Counted from the first letter of the stretch, positions 50,125-62,023 are shown. The stretch is DNA of 64,000 nt from Alicyclobacillus kakegawensis NBRC 103104 (GCF_001552655.1 NZ_BCRP01000017.1:1-64000), one strand, 5' to 3'. Notes: generated by a model from the sequence alone, not told the origin. Program-made: numbers and translations.

Positions 50125-50836
50125 ACAGGAGCACCCCCGCCGCGACCGATGCATTCAGGCTCTGCACACTTCCTTGCATCGGCAGGCGCACAAGGTAGTC
50201 ACAGTGCTCCTTGACCAGCCGACTGAGCCCCTTGCCTTCCGCCCCGATGACCACCGCCGTCGGCCCCGTGTAATCGACCTGGGTGTATCCCGTTGCCGCG
50301 GCCACATCCGTCCCCACCAGCCAATAGCCGGCCGCCTTCAGCCGCTCCATCGCCTGCACCAGATTGCTGACGCGCGCCACTGGCACGTACTCAAGCGCCC
50401 CCGCTGCCGCTTTGGCCACCACTTCAGACAGGGGAGCGGAGCGGCGCTTGGCGACCACCACCCCCTGTACCCCGGTTGCGTCCGCTGTGCGCAGGATGGC
50501 GCCGAGGTTGTGCGGATCGGCCACACCGTCGAGCAGCACCAGAAGCGGCGTCGATCCCGGCCGCGGAGCCAGTACCTCGTCGAACTCCGCGTAGGTGTGG
50601 GCGGCCGCGTAGGCCACCACCCCTTGATGCTGGACGCCTGCCAAACGGGCCAGGCTCGCGCGGGGCGCCCGCTGCACGACAATCCCGGCCCGCCGAGCGC
50701 GGGCGAGGATCTCCTGCAGGCTGCCGCCCTCAGCCCCTTCGGCGACGACGATTCGGGAAATCGGCCGACCGGCCTTGAGCGCCTCCAGCACAGGACGGCG
50801 GCCTGCCAGTAGGTGGGACGGCTTGTCCGTGGTCAT
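50096..50836 (-). CDS. rlmB: 23S rRNA (guanosine-2'-O-)-methyltransferase RlmB family
   Basis: 246 aa SPOUT (TrmH) enzyme. N-terminal substrate-binding domain with GRRPVLEALK. Motif 1 LLDGVADPHNLGAILRTAD, motif 2 VIGAEGKGLS, motif 3 MQGSVQSLNASVAAGVLLYE forming the knot. ATG 50836 overlaps the mrnC stop (TGATG); GGGAGGT lies six bases upstream. Likely modifies 23S rRNA. Confidence 0.94.
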   Translation of the reverse strand: MTTDKPSHLLAGRRPVLEALKAGRPISRIVVAEGAEGGSLQEILARARRAGIVVQRAPRASLARLAGVQHQGVVAYAAAHTYAEFDEVLAPRPGSTPLLVLLDGVADPHNLGAILRTADATGVQGVVVAKRRSAPLSEVVAKAAAGALEYVPVARVSNLVQAMERLKAAGYWLVGTDVAAATGYTQVDYTGPTAVVIGAEGKGLSRLVKEHCDYLVRLPMQGSVQSLNASVAAGVLLYEVVRQRQG

Positions 50837-51237
50837 CACTCAACCTCCCATTCATCGGTCAGCGCCAGCGCCCGCTCGCATACGGCGTGCAGCCGCTCGT
50901 CTTGGCCGCTGGCGTACAAGTAGCCGAGCAGGCTCTCGAACCCGGTGCTGTGGCGATAGGACAGCGCGTCCGCACTCTTGCGCACATGCCCGGCCTTGGC
51001 GTTGCGGCCGCGGCGCAGGAACGACTGCTCCATATCCGTCAACTCCGGCCATAGCGCCTCCGCCAAGCGCGCCTGGGTATCTGCGCGGACGTAGCGGACG
51101 GCCGCCTTGTGTAGGTCGTCGGGTTTACGCCGGCCGCGGCCCATCACGTGCTGGCGCACCATCAACTCCCAGACCGCGTCACCCAAATAGGCGAGCGCCA
51201 AGGGGGACAGCTCCTGCCACGGAACGTCCGCGTTCAC
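50836..51237 (-). CDS. mrnC: Mini-ribonuclease 3
   Basis: 133 aa RNase III-like catalytic domain without a dsRBD. LALAYLGDAVWELMVR carries the catalytic Asp, and STGFESLLGYLY the second acidic site. Matures 23S rRNA ends in B. subtilis. GTG at 51237 overlaps the cysS stop (GTGA). Confidence 0.93.
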   Translation of the reverse strand: MNADVPWQELSPLALAYLGDAVWELMVRQHVMGRGRRKPDDLHKAAVRYVRADTQARLAEALWPELTDMEQSFLRRGRNAKAGHVRKSADALSYRHSTGFESLLGYLYASGQDERLHAVCERALALTDEWEVE

Positions 51238-52658
51238 CGCCGGTACCACCGCGTCCCCTGGGGCGTATCTTCAATCGCCACGCCCATGGCGGCCAGTTTG
51301 TCGCGGATAGCGTCGGCGCGGGCGAAATCCCGGCGCGCGCGGGCCTCCCGCCTCTCCTCGAGCAGCGCCGCGATGTCCGCCTCCAGCAGTTCTGGCCCGA
51401 AATCAGGCGCTATGCCCAGCACGTCGAGCAGTTCCTTGAGCACCCTCCGCCAGTGGCGAATGCCGGCGGATGAGACCAAGTCCTGCTCCAGGTAGAGATT
51501 GGCCTGGCGGACGCCCTCAAAAATCGCGGCGATGCCGTCGGCCGAGTTGAAGTCGTCGTCCATGGCCCGGATGAACTGGCTGCGTACGGCGTCTGCCCGG
51601 GCGGCCACCTCCGCCTCGTCGTCCGGCAGGTTGACGACCAGATACTGCGGCAGATTGGCCAATCCCTGCTCGCGGTGGTCGAGGTTGCGCAGGCAACGGC
51701 GGATGCGCTCCAGCGCCTGCTCCGCCTGGTCCATCGCCTCTTCCGTGTAGTTGAGCGGGTGACGGTATTGGGCGGACAGCAGGAAAAACCGGATGGCCAA
51801 GCCCGGCCGGCGCTCCAATAGATCGCGCGTCATGATGAAATTGCCGGTCGACTTGGACATCTTCTCGCCGTTGATGTTGAGCGTTCCGTTGTGCAGCCAG
51901 TAGCGGGCAAACGGCTTGTGATTGTGAGCCTCGCTCTGGGCGATCTCGTTCTCATGGTGGGGAAAGACGAGATCCCGGCCGCCCGCGTGAATGTCAATCT
52001 GCTCCCCCAGATAGATGTAGTTCATCACCGAACACTCAATGTGCCACCCGGGGCGCCCCGGGCCCCACGGGCTGTCCCAAAACTCTTCGTGCGGCTTGGC
52101 CGCCTTCCAGAGCGCGAAGTCGGCGGGATTTTTCTTGCGCTCATTGATCTCAATGCGGAACCCGGCCTGCATTTCGTCAATCGACTGGTGCGACAGCTTG
52201 CCGTACTCGGGAAAAGAGGAGGTGTCAAAGTAGACGTCCCCGCCTTCCACGTACGCGTGCCCATTGGCGACAAGGTCCTCAATGAAGCGGATGATCTCGG
52301 GAATGCACTCAGTCACCCGCGGGTGCACGCTGGCGCGGCGGATGCCGAGCCGCTCCGCGTCTTCGAAGTAGGCCCGGATGTACGTGTCGGCCACCTCGCG
52401 CACCCCGATTCCCAGCTCATTGGCGCGCTGGATGATACGGTCGTCGACATCTGTGAAGTTTTGCACGTAGCGCACCTCGTACCCGCGGTACTCCAGATAG
52501 CGGCGAATCATATCAAACACGACGAACATCCGCGCATTGCCGATGTGAAACAGGTTGTATACGGTCGGGCCGCAGGCGTAGAACCTCACCTTGCCCGGCT
52601 CCAGCGTCTCCAACGGCTCCTTGTTGCGAGTCAGGCTGTTATATAGCCAAATCGCCAC
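51234..52658 (-). CDS. cysS: cysteinyl-tRNA synthetase
   Basis: 474 aa class I enzyme. Zinc ligands Cys (FYACGPTVYN), Cys (HIECSVM) and the HHENE motif; HIGNAR signature and KMSKS loop (GEKMSKSTGN). GTG at 52658 with GGAGGT six bases before. It follows gltX by 31 bases; cysE, which lies between them in B. subtilis, is missing. Confidence 0.97.
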   Translation of the reverse strand: MAIWLYNSLTRNKEPLETLEPGKVRFYACGPTVYNLFHIGNARMFVVFDMIRRYLEYRGYEVRYVQNFTDVDDRIIQRANELGIGVREVADTYIRAYFEDAERLGIRRASVHPRVTECIPEIIRFIEDLVANGHAYVEGGDVYFDTSSFPEYGKLSHQSIDEMQAGFRIEINERKKNPADFALWKAAKPHEEFWDSPWGPGRPGWHIECSVMNYIYLGEQIDIHAGGRDLVFPHHENEIAQSEAHNHKPFARYWLHNGTLNINGEKMSKSTGNFIMTRDLLERRPGLAIRFFLLSAQYRHPLNYTEEAMDQAEQALERIRRCLRNLDHREQGLANLPQYLVVNLPDDEAEVAARADAVRSQFIRAMDDDFNSADGIAAIFEGVRQANLYLEQDLVSSAGIRHWRRVLKELLDVLGIAPDFGPELLEADIAALLEERREARARRDFARADAIRDKLAAMGVAIEDTPQGTRWYRR

Positions 52659-52689
52659 ATTCTGACCTCCTCCCACTCCCGACAGCATC

Positions 52690-54135
52690 CTATGCCAGTG
52701 CGTCCGCCAGTCGTGCCTCCACCCATTCCCGCGGCAGCAGGCTGACCGTCTGCTGCAAATCCGGTCCGTGCACGGTGCCGGTCAGGGCCGCCCGCACCGG
52801 CATGTACAATCCCCGGCCGCGCACACCCATTTCCTCCTGGATGCGGCGAAAACGGGCGTGGCTGCCCTCGGGTGTCCAAGGCTCCACTCCGGATTGGACC
52901 AACTCCAGGTAGCGACGCGCCACCGCCCTGGCGCTTTCCTCTGCGAGCACGGCCTCCGCCTCTGCGGAGAGTTCGACCCTCTGCGTAAAGAACCCGGACG
53001 CCAAATCGACAAATTCGTCCGCGCACGCCAATTGCTCCTGGTAGAGCCGCACCACCGCGGCTAACCACTCGCGGCCACAGCCGGGCGGATACGCCACCCC
53101 GCGCTCGCGAAGCCGCGCCGCAATCAGGTCTGACACCCGGTCCAAATCGGCCGACTTGAAGTACTGATTGGCCATCCAATGCAGCTTCTGCGCGTCAAAA
53201 ACAGCACCGCTGGCCCCCACCCGGTCGAGGTCAAAGCGCCGGCAAAGCTCCGCCAACGGCAGGATCTCCTGCTCGTCCCCCGGCGACCAACCGAGCAACG
53301 CGAGAAAGTTGACCAGCGCCTCCGGCAGGTAGCCCTGCTGCCGGTAGACGTGAACCGGGAGCACGTCCGGATCGCGCTTGCTCAATTTCTTCCGGTGTTC
53401 GTTGAGCACCTGGGGCAGGTGAGCGAATACGGGCGCCGGCCAACCGAGCGCCTGGTACACCAACAACTGTCTGGGCGTGTTGGAGAGGTGTTCTTCGCCA
53501 CGGATAACGTGCGTGATCTCCATCTCGGCGTCGTCCACGACCACCTGGAAGTTGTAGGTCGGCATCCCGTTCGTCTTGACAATGACAAAGTCGCCCAAGT
53601 CATCACTGGCAAACTCCACACGGCCGCGAATCGCATCGGTGACAGTCAAGGTCTGTCCGCTCGGCACGGCCAACCGCCAGGTGTGCGCCAGGCCTTCATC
53701 GAGGCGCCGCTGCCGCTCCCGTTCCGGCAGGCGCCGGCAGCGCCCGCTGTAACGCGGGGCCACCCCTTCGCGCAGCGCCGCTTGCCTGTCCGCCTCCAAC
53801 TCCTCGGCTGTGCAAAAACACGGGTACGCCCAGCCCGTCTCGACCAGGCGCGCCAGCGCGGCCTGATACCTGGGCAACCGTTCGGTGCATCGGTAGGGAC
53901 CGTGCGGTCCGCCGATGTCCGGTCCTTCGTCCCAATCGATGCCCAACCAGCGGAAGCCGTCCAGCATCTCGGCCTCCGCCCCTTCGACGTGCCGCTCCGT
54001 ATCGGTATCCTCGATACGCAGCAGAAACTGGCCGCCGTGGTGGCGGGCAAACAGCCAGTTGAACAGGGCTGTGCGGACCCCGCCGATATGTAAGTGTCCG
54101 GTTGGGCTGGGCGCATAGCGTACGCGGACGGTCAT
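52690..54135 (-). CDS. gltX: glutamyl-tRNA synthetase
   Basis: 481 aa class I enzyme. [20 protein letters not shown] (HIGH-type), RIEDTD, and KKLSKRD (KMSKS-type). C-terminal anticodon domain is complete. ATG 54135 overlaps the ispF stop (ATGA). In Bacilli this enzyme usually also charges tRNA-Gln with Glu for GatCAB, so it is probably nondiscriminating. Confidence 0.97.
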   Translation of the reverse strand: MTVRVRYAPSPTGHLHIGGVRTALFNWLFARHHGGQFLLRIEDTDTERHVEGAEAEMLDGFRWLGIDWDEGPDIGGPHGPYRCTERLPRYQAALARLVETGWAYPCFCTAEELEADRQAALREGVAPRYSGRCRRLPERERQRRLDEGLAHTWRLAVPSGQTLTVTDAIRGRVEFASDDLGDFVIVKTNGMPTYNFQVVVDDAEMEITHVIRGEEHLSNTPRQLLVYQALGWPAPVFAHLPQVLNEHRKKLSKRDPDVLPVHVYRQQGYLPEALVNFLALLGWSPGDEQEILPLAELCRRFDLDRVGASGAVFDAQKLHWMANQYFKSADLDRVSDLIAARLRERGVAYPPGCGREWLAAVVRLYQEQLACADEFVDLASGFFTQRVELSAEAEAVLAEESARAVARRYLELVQSGVEPWTPEGSHARFRRIQEEMGVRGRGLYMPVRAALTGTVHGPDLQQTVSLLPREWVEARLADALA

Positions 54136-54647
54136 CGTTCCCCATCCCCCGCCTCGTCGCTGCCGCCATCCGCCAGCATGGGTTCCAACAGGGCCACCGC
54201 CTGCGCCGCTATCCCTTCTTCGCGGCCGACAAAGCCCAACCGCTCGGTCGTCGTGGCCTTGACGCTGATGCGCCCCGTCTGCACCTGGAACAATTCGGCC
54301 ATGACCTGCCGCATAGCCGGAATGTGGGGAGCCAGCTTGGGGCGCTCGCACAACACCATCACATCCAGATTGCCCAGCCGGTAACCCCGCTCGCGCACCT
54401 GCCCGTACACCTCGCGCGCCAGCCGGCGGCTGTCGGCACCGCGAAAGCGCGGGTCTGTGTTGGGAAAGTGTTGCCCGATGTCCCCAAGCGCCAGGGCGCC
54501 GAGCATGGCGTCCATGACGGCGTGCAGCACCACGTCCGCGTCGGAATGGCCGTCCAGGCCGCGTTCATACGGGATGGCCACGCCACCGAGGACGAGCGGT
54601 CGCTCCTCCACCAGCGGATGCACATCAAAACCGATGCCAATTCGCAC
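54132..54647 (-). CDS. ispF: 2-C-methyl-D-erythritol 2,4-cyclodiphosphate synthase
   Basis: 171 aa, MEP isoprenoid pathway. GFDVHPL and [14 protein letters not shown] hold the zinc Asp/His ligands; [10 protein letters not shown] and the C-terminal [19 protein letters not shown] are conserved. GTG 54647 with AGGAGG before. Its usual upstream partner ispD is not present. Confidence 0.96.
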   Translation of the reverse strand: MRIGIGFDVHPLVEERPLVLGGVAIPYERGLDGHSDADVVLHAVMDAMLGALALGDIGQHFPNTDPRFRGADSRRLAREVYGQVRERGYRLGNLDVMVLCERPKLAPHIPAMRQVMAELFQVQTGRISVKATTTERLGFVGREEGIAAQAVALLEPMLADGGSDEAGDGER

Positions 54648-54671
54648 CCGAATGCCTCCTCACCTACGAAA

Positions 54672-54696
54672 GGACCGGCACACACAGCGCCGGTCC
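54672..54696 (-). other. hairpin in the ispF leader
   Basis: GGACCGGC (54672-54679) pairs with GCCGGTCC (54689-54696), 9-nt loop, then TTTCG on the minus strand, 25 bases before ispF. Could attenuate the ispF-gltX-cysS operon. I see no T-box pattern. Confidence 0.4.
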
Positions 54697-54727
54697 CAAT
54701 CTGCATCCCACATTGCGTACGTACCTG

Positions 54728-54759
54728 ATTATATACCACATTGTCCCGCCGCACACCAA
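54728..54759 (-). promoter_or_regulatory. likely promoter of ispF-gltX-cysS
   Basis: Minus strand TTGGTG (54754-54759), 18 bases, then TATATAAT (54728-54735) preceded by TGG, an extended -10. It lies between yacL and ispF. Confidence 0.5.
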
Positions 54760-54778
54760 CCTGGGCCCGGAAAAACGC

Positions 54779-55879
54779 CTACAGCGCCTTTTCCAGCAGC
54801 TTCGGTTTGGCGAAAATCATCCGCCCGGCCGAGGTCTGCAAGACACTCGTGACCAGCACCTCAACACGGCCGCCGATGTACTCGCGCCCCCCCTCGATGA
54901 CAATCATCGTGCCGTCGTCCAAATAGGCCACGCCCTGGTTGTGCTCTTTGCCGTCCTTGATCACCTGCACGTTCAACTCTTCACCCGGCAGCACAATCGG
55001 CTTCAACGCGTTGGCCAGGTCATTGATGTTCAACACGTGCACGCCCTGCAGTTCGCACACCTTGTTGAGGTTGAAATCGTTGGTGACCACCTTGCCCTGA
55101 ATCTGCTTGGCGAGGCGCACCAACTTGCTGTCCACCTCTTGAATGTCGTCGAAGTCCTTTTCCAACACCTGCACGCGCACCTTGGAATCCTTTTGGATCC
55201 GCCCCAACACGTCGAGCCCGCGGCGGCCGCGGTTGCGCTTGAGGACATCCGACGAATCGGCGATGTGCTGCAACTCCTCCAGCACAAACGAGGGGATGAC
55301 CAGCACACCGTCGAGAAATCCGGTTTCGACCAGGTCGGCGATGCGCCCGTCGATGATCACGCTCGTATCGAGCAGCTTGGCTTCGCCGGGGCGAAACCCG
55401 GTCTTTTTGTCCCGATCCTTGTCTTTGTCTTTATCCCGGTCTCGGTGCGGCAGCTTGCCCGCGAAAACACTCACCACTTCTTCCCGTTTGGTGAAACCGA
55501 TGCGCAAACCGATGTACGCCAGCAGCAGCGTGACGAAGAACTGTATCGGCAGCCCGACCAACGGGATCGTGCGCAAAGCCGAAGTGAACAGGTAAGCGAC
55601 CAGGAGTCCAATCACCATCCCGATGGTGCCGCTGATGATGTCCGCCAGTGGCGTCTTTTGCAATTTGTCTTCCAGCCAGCGAATGAGCGCGGTCAGGTAG
55701 TTGACCAGCCAAGTGGTTGTCAAAACCAAGATGGCGCCACCGAGCGCTGCCCCGAACAACCGGGACGTGAACGGCCGCGAGGACAGATGGAAGACTTGCG
55801 TAAATAAGTCTGGGGCAAAGGTGTACCCGAGGACTATGCCAATCACCGCAAAGAACAAATGGACGAATCTCTTCAACAT
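54779..55879 (-). CDS. PIN/TRAM-domain membrane protein (YacL family)
   Basis: 366 aa. Four transmembrane helices (about 5-22, 42-62, 80-101, 105-126), then a highly charged linker of alternating Arg/Lys-Asp (146-159). A PIN nuclease domain ([12 protein letters not shown] ... [10 protein letters not shown]) and a C-terminal TRAM RNA-binding domain (from about 305) follow. Known as an integral membrane PIN-TRAM protein in Firmicutes of uncertain function; RNA cleavage is inferred. The linker repeat is unusual. ATG 55879 follows GGAGGTGA. Confidence 0.92.
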   Translation of the reverse strand: MLKRFVHLFFAVIGIVLGYTFAPDLFTQVFHLSSRPFTSRLFGAALGGAILVLTTTWLVNYLTALIRWLEDKLQKTPLADIISGTIGMVIGLLVAYLFTSALRTIPLVGLPIQFFVTLLLAYIGLRIGFTKREEVVSVFAGKLPHRDRDKDKDKDRDKKTGFRPGEAKLLDTSVIIDGRIADLVETGFLDGVLVIPSFVLEELQHIADSSDVLKRNRGRRGLDVLGRIQKDSKVRVQVLEKDFDDIQEVDSKLVRLAKQIQGKVVTNDFNLNKVCELQGVHVLNINDLANALKPIVLPGEELNVQVIKDGKEHNQGVAYLDDGTMIVIEGGREYIGGRVEVLVTSVLQTSAGRMIFAKPKLLEKAL

Positions 55880-55961
55880 ACGAATGTTTCACCTCCTCAA
55901 TACGAGTATGGGCAAAATTCGGATGGTCAAACCGGTCCGAATGGAACACGCATGTGAAAAG

Positions 55962-55992
55962 TTTTCTTGCACCACATTTTTTCGCACCACAT
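55962..55992. repeat. 15-bp tandem repeat in the yacL leader
   Basis: Two adjacent copies of TTTTCTTGCACCACAT / TTTTTTCGCACCACAT (55962-55977 and 55977-55992, period 15) in the 270-nt leader before the PIN/TRAM gene. No other gene or clear RNA family is visible in 55880-56136. Confidence 0.6.
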
Positions 55993-56136
55993 CAGCCCCG
56001 CGTCAGCACGCATCTGAGCTTAACGGATGATCCTTGAACCGGGCTCAAAATCCGGCCGGCCGCCGGAAAAACCGTAAAAATAAGGATAAAGCGGCGAGGA
56101 ATCCGTGCCGATGAACCCAGACGTCTGCAAAATATT

Positions 56137-56149
56137 GGGGTGCCACCCC
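56137..56149. promoter_or_regulatory. 13-bp palindrome at the predicted transcription start
   Basis: GGGGTG-C-CACCCC is a perfect inverted repeat directly beside the -10 element at 56151-56156; an operator position for a repressor. Confidence 0.4.
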
Positions 56150-56150
56150 T

Positions 56151-56180
56151 AGTGTAACACCCGCCCGCCGAATGCGTCAA
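56151..56180 (-). promoter_or_regulatory. likely promoter upstream of yacL
   Basis: TTGACG (56175-56180), 18-bp spacer, TACACT (56151-56156) on the minus strand. It starts within the T run of the pssA terminator. Confidence 0.5.
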
Positions 56181-56215
56181 AACCCCGCGCCCGAGGAAAC
56201 ACCGCGGACACGGGG
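56179..56215 (-). terminator. probable terminator of pssA
   Basis: Alternative pairings CCCCG/CGGGG (56183-56187 with 56211-56215) or CCGCG/CGCGG (56185-56189 with 56203-56207), followed on the minus strand by TTTT (56179-56182), 20 bases past the pssA stop. Confidence 0.6.
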
Positions 56216-56234
56216 TGGCCGACCGTTCTGCCTT

Positions 56235-56963
56235 TCACTTCAACCCAGGTTTGTACGGTTTGATGTCCGCATCGCGCCGGCCCCTGTGCAGGCGCCGATG
56301 CAGCGCGTAGCCGAAGCCGCAGACCGCGTACAGGGCCAGCGGGACAAAGATCAGCCGATTGAGCCCCGCATAGTGGTAACGGAACAACAGATACACGCAG
56401 GCGACCAACAGCGGCACCACGACCACCGCGGAGCGCGGGAGAGCTACCCGCTTGAAGTTCGGGTACCGTGTACGGCTGACCATCAGCAAGGCGAGGATGA
56501 GCATGCCGATGGGCAGGGCCACCTTCGAATGGCGGATGATATCCCCATATAGCGCCATGGTCGCCAGGATGCCGCCAGCCGCGGTGATGGGCAAACCAAC
56601 AAAACAAGCGGCCGAGCGGGCCTGGATGTTGAACCGCGCCAAACGCAAAGCGCCGCAGACCGGAAACAGGACGGCCAGCAGCGTGCCGACCCAACCCAAA
56701 TATTGCAGGACCTCTTGGTACATGATGAAGGATGGAGCCACTCCAAATGTGACAATATCAGATAATGAGTCCAGTTCCCTTCCAAACGCGCTTTCAGCGC
56801 GCAGCCAACGGGCGGCCCGTCCATCTAATCCATCCAGGACCATGCCAGCAATGACAAGGAGGGCCGCCTCGGCGGTGTTGCCACGGACCGCGCCCAGCAT
56901 GGCCACAAACCCGATAATTAAGTTCCCAACAGTCAACAGACTTGGGATGGCTTTGACAAACAA
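56235..56963 (-). CDS. pssA: CDP-diacylglycerol-serine O-phosphatidyltransferase
   Basis: Makes phosphatidylserine, the precursor of phosphatidylethanolamine. 242 aa membrane enzyme with the CDP-alcohol phosphotransferase signature DGLDGRAARWL...FGRELDSLSD (D-G-x2-A-R...G-x3-D-x3-D) at about 43-65. Six to seven hydrophobic helices, a basic C-terminus. TTG 56963 with GGAGGG upstream. In B. subtilis pssA is elsewhere; here it lies between disA and the PIN/TRAM gene. Confidence 0.94.
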   Translation of the reverse strand: MFVKAIPSLLTVGNLIIGFVAMLGAVRGNTAEAALLVIAGMVLDGLDGRAARWLRAESAFGRELDSLSDIVTFGVAPSFIMYQEVLQYLGWVGTLLAVLFPVCGALRLARFNIQARSAACFVGLPITAAGGILATMALYGDIIRHSKVALPIGMLILALLMVSRTRYPNFKRVALPRSAVVVVPLLVACVYLLFRYHYAGLNRLIFVPLALYAVCGFGYALHRRLHRGRRDADIKPYKPGLK

Positions 56964-57019
56964 TGAACACCCTCCTTGGACGATCCGCCCGACCGCCCAC
57001 CTGCCGCGTCCCCGCGCGT

Positions 57020-58099
57020 TTAGATGTGGCGGTCAATAAACACCTGCTCCTGAATCCGCTTCAGGCCTTCTCGCGTCGTGCGGGCGCGCACCGCGCCAAT
57101 CCCATCTACCTGGTCCAGGTCTTCGATGCTGGCCGAGAGGATGTTGCTCAGTGATGTAAAGTGTCCCACAAGATTCTCGATGATGGGCTGGGGCAGGCGT
57201 GAAATCTTGTTCAAGATCCGGTAACCCCTGGATGAGAGGGGCTCATCGCTGATATTGGTCACGTCGTGGTAGCCGAGGAGACGTGCCAACACCAGGCCGT
57301 CCAGCAGCTGTTCCGAGTCGAGCGCGTGGATGTCGGACAGGATTTGGTGCGGGGTCTTCTCTTGGCCCGGCGCCATGTAATCCTTGACCAGGAGATACGC
57401 CTCCTCGTCCACCCGCGACACCAGTTCCTCCAATTGCATGCGGATAAGCCGCCCCTCGCTTCCCAACTCCGTGATGTACCGGCGAATTTCCGACTTAATC
57501 CGCAACACCAGCTCGAACCGCTGCAAGACGGTGGTCACTTCCTGCAGGGTGACCAGCTCCTCGAACTCCAAGGCGCTCAGGTTGGTCAGCGCCTGGTCCA
57601 GCACCGCCTTGTATTTCTCCAGCGTCTGCATGGCTTGGTTGGCCTTGGTCAAGATGACGCCGATATCCTTCAAGGAGTATTTGAAATTGCCCTGGTATAA
57701 TGTGATGACGTTACGCCGCTGCGAAATGCAGATAACCAACTGGCCCGTCTGACGCGCCACCCGCTCCGCGGTGCGGTGGCGTGTGCCGGTCTCCGACGTG
57801 GGCAGCCGGTGGTCCGGATTGAGATTCGTGTTGGCGTAATGAATCTTTTTCAGGTCCTCGCTGACAATAATGGCCCCGTCCATCTTGGCCAACTCGTACA
57901 GATTGGAGGGAGTGAGGTCGCACTGGATGGAAAAACCGCCGTCCATCAGACTGGCCACCGCATCCGTCGCCCCGACCACAATCAAGGCCCCCGTCTTCGC
58001 CCGCAGGATGTTTTCCATGCCTTCCCGCAACACAGTGCCGGGCGCCACCATTCTCAGCGTCTTGTTGATGGTCGCTTCGCGCTTGCTATCGTCCCGCAT
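57020..58099 (-). CDS. disA: DNA integrity scanning protein, diadenylate cyclase DisA
   Basis: Makes c-di-AMP and stops when bound to branched DNA. 359 aa: DAC domain with DGA (74-76) and RHR (107-109), a helical spine (about 150-290), and a C-terminal helix-hairpin-helix DNA-binding domain (LDQVDGIGAVRARTTREGLKRI). ATG 58099 with AGAGGTG upstream. Nine bases after radA, the conserved pair. Confidence 0.97.
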   Translation of the reverse strand: MRDDSKREATINKTLRMVAPGTVLREGMENILRAKTGALIVVGATDAVASLMDGGFSIQCDLTPSNLYELAKMDGAIIVSEDLKKIHYANTNLNPDHRLPTSETGTRHRTAERVARQTGQLVICISQRRNVITLYQGNFKYSLKDIGVILTKANQAMQTLEKYKAVLDQALTNLSALEFEELVTLQEVTTVLQRFELVLRIKSEIRRYITELGSEGRLIRMQLEELVSRVDEEAYLLVKDYMAPGQEKTPHQILSDIHALDSEQLLDGLVLARLLGYHDVTNISDEPLSSRGYRILNKISRLPQPIIENLVGHFTSLSNILSASIEDLDQVDGIGAVRARTTREGLKRIQEQVFIDRHI

Positions 58100-58108
58100 C
58101 AGACACCT

Positions 58109-59467
58109 CTACATCACCTGCCGCAATGCATCGTGCAGGGTTTCCACCGCCACAACCTCGATGTTCAGATTCAACTTCAGTCCGCGCATGCTGCGCGCCG
58201 GCACCAGGCAACGGGAAAAGCCCAGTCTGTCCGCTTCGCGGATGCGTTGTTCCAAGCGGCTGACAGATCGGACCTCGCCTGTCAGGCCCACTTCTCCCAT
58301 GTACACATCGCCTGCCGGCAGGGCTTGGTCCCGGTAACTGGAAATGAGTGCCAGGGCCAAGCCCAAATCGATGGCGGGTTCATCCACCTTGACCCCGCCG
58401 GCGATGTTGACGTACGCGTCCGCGTTTTGCAGCCGCAAGCCCAAGCGCCGCTCCAGGACCGCGAGCATCAAGCACATGCGATTGTAGTCGGCACCCGTCA
58501 CCATCCGGCGCGGATTGGCAAACCCGGAAGGGGCAATCAGCGCCTGCACTTCGACCAATAGCGGGCGGGATCCTTCCATGGCAGCCGTCACGGCCGAACC
58601 TGGGGCGCTGCCGCTGCGCTCGGACAGAAACAACTCCGACGGGTTGGCGACCTCCCGCAGGCCATCCTCCTTCATCTCGAAAATGGCCAGCTCATTTGTA
58701 GAACCGAAGCGGTTTTTCACTGCCCTCAATATTCTATAAGTATGATGCCGTTCCCCTTCAAAGTAAAGCACCGCATCCACCATGTGTTCGAGCACGCGCG
58801 GACCGGCGAGGCTCCCGTCTTTGGTCACATGGCCGACGATGAACGTGGCGATGCCGCGCCGCTTGGCCACCTGCAGGAGCATGCCGGTGCACTCCCGGAT
58901 CTGCGACACACTGCCCGGAGCCGAAGAGAGCTCGGCGGCATACACGGTCTGAATCGAGTCCACCACCAAGAACTGCGGCCCCACTTCCTCGACCACCGCC
59001 AGCGCCCGCTCCATCTCGGTCTCTCCCAACACGTACAGCCGGTCCGCCAACGCGCCCAAGCGCTCCGCCCGCAGTTTGATCTGCTGCACCGACTCCTCGC
59101 CGGAGACGTAGAGCACGTCCCCCGTCTGCGCCAACTGCTGGGAGACCTGCAGCAGCAGCGTGGATTTGCCTATGCCTGGATCACCCCCAACCAACACGAG
59201 CGATCCGGCCACCACCCCGCCGCCCAGCACTCGGTCCAGCTCACTGATGCCGCTGGCCAAACGGCCGCTCTCCTGCATGGGCACGGCGGCCAATTTGCGC
59301 ACCACGCCGTCCTCGGGCAGCCAGGACGATGCCCGCCGCGTCGAGACAGGCTGCAATTTCTCTTCCACCAGCGTGTTCCACTGCCCGCACCCCGGACAGT
59401 GTCCAATCCACTTCACAGACCCGTGCCCGCAGGCCTGACACACGTAGCGAGTCTTCACTTTTGCCAT
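58109..59467 (-). CDS. radA: DNA repair protein RadA/Sms
   Basis: 452 aa branch-migration ATPase for recombination. N-terminal zinc finger Cys10, 13, 24, 27 (CQACGH, CPGCG), RecA-like domain with Walker A GGDPGIGKST (94-103) and the KNRFG motif (in AVKNRFGSTNE), and a C-terminal Lon-like domain (KVDEPAIDLGLALALISS). ATG 59467 after GGGGGCGG. In B. subtilis it follows clpC and precedes disA, as here. Confidence 0.97.
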   Translation of the reverse strand: MAKVKTRYVCQACGHGSVKWIGHCPGCGQWNTLVEEKLQPVSTRRASSWLPEDGVVRKLAAVPMQESGRLASGISELDRVLGGGVVAGSLVLVGGDPGIGKSTLLLQVSQQLAQTGDVLYVSGEESVQQIKLRAERLGALADRLYVLGETEMERALAVVEEVGPQFLVVDSIQTVYAAELSSAPGSVSQIRECTGMLLQVAKRRGIATFIVGHVTKDGSLAGPRVLEHMVDAVLYFEGERHHTYRILRAVKNRFGSTNELAIFEMKEDGLREVANPSELFLSERSGSAPGSAVTAAMEGSRPLLVEVQALIAPSGFANPRRMVTGADYNRMCLMLAVLERRLGLRLQNADAYVNIAGGVKVDEPAIDLGLALALISSYRDQALPAGDVYMGEVGLTGEVRSVSRLEQRIREADRLGFSRCLVPARSMRGLKLNLNIEVVAVETLHDALRQVM

Positions 59468-59518
59468 GCCACCGCCCCCATACGCCCCCATCATACCGCA
59501 ACGAGGGAGCGAAAGAGC

Positions 59519-59545
59519 AAAAACGGCGGGGAAAAATCCCCGCCG
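59519..59545 (-). terminator. Rho-independent terminator of the ctsR-clpC operon
   Basis: CGGCGGGGA (59524-59532) pairs with TCCCCGCCG (59537-59545), followed on the minus strand by TTTTT. A second hairpin GCGCCGGC/GCCGGCGC (59558-59565 with 59573-59580) lies just upstream. Confidence 0.93.
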
Positions 59546-59597
59546 ACAGGAGCAAACGCGCCGGCGGCCGGGGCCGGCGCTTGGAAACCTCAGCACC

Positions 59598-62021
<2,424 letters not shown>

Positions 62022-62023
62022 AT

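Noticed and set aside
54672-54696. T-box riboswitch before ispF-gltX-cysS
   Set aside because: The hairpin has neither the T-box sequence nor a specifier loop, and the leader is too short.
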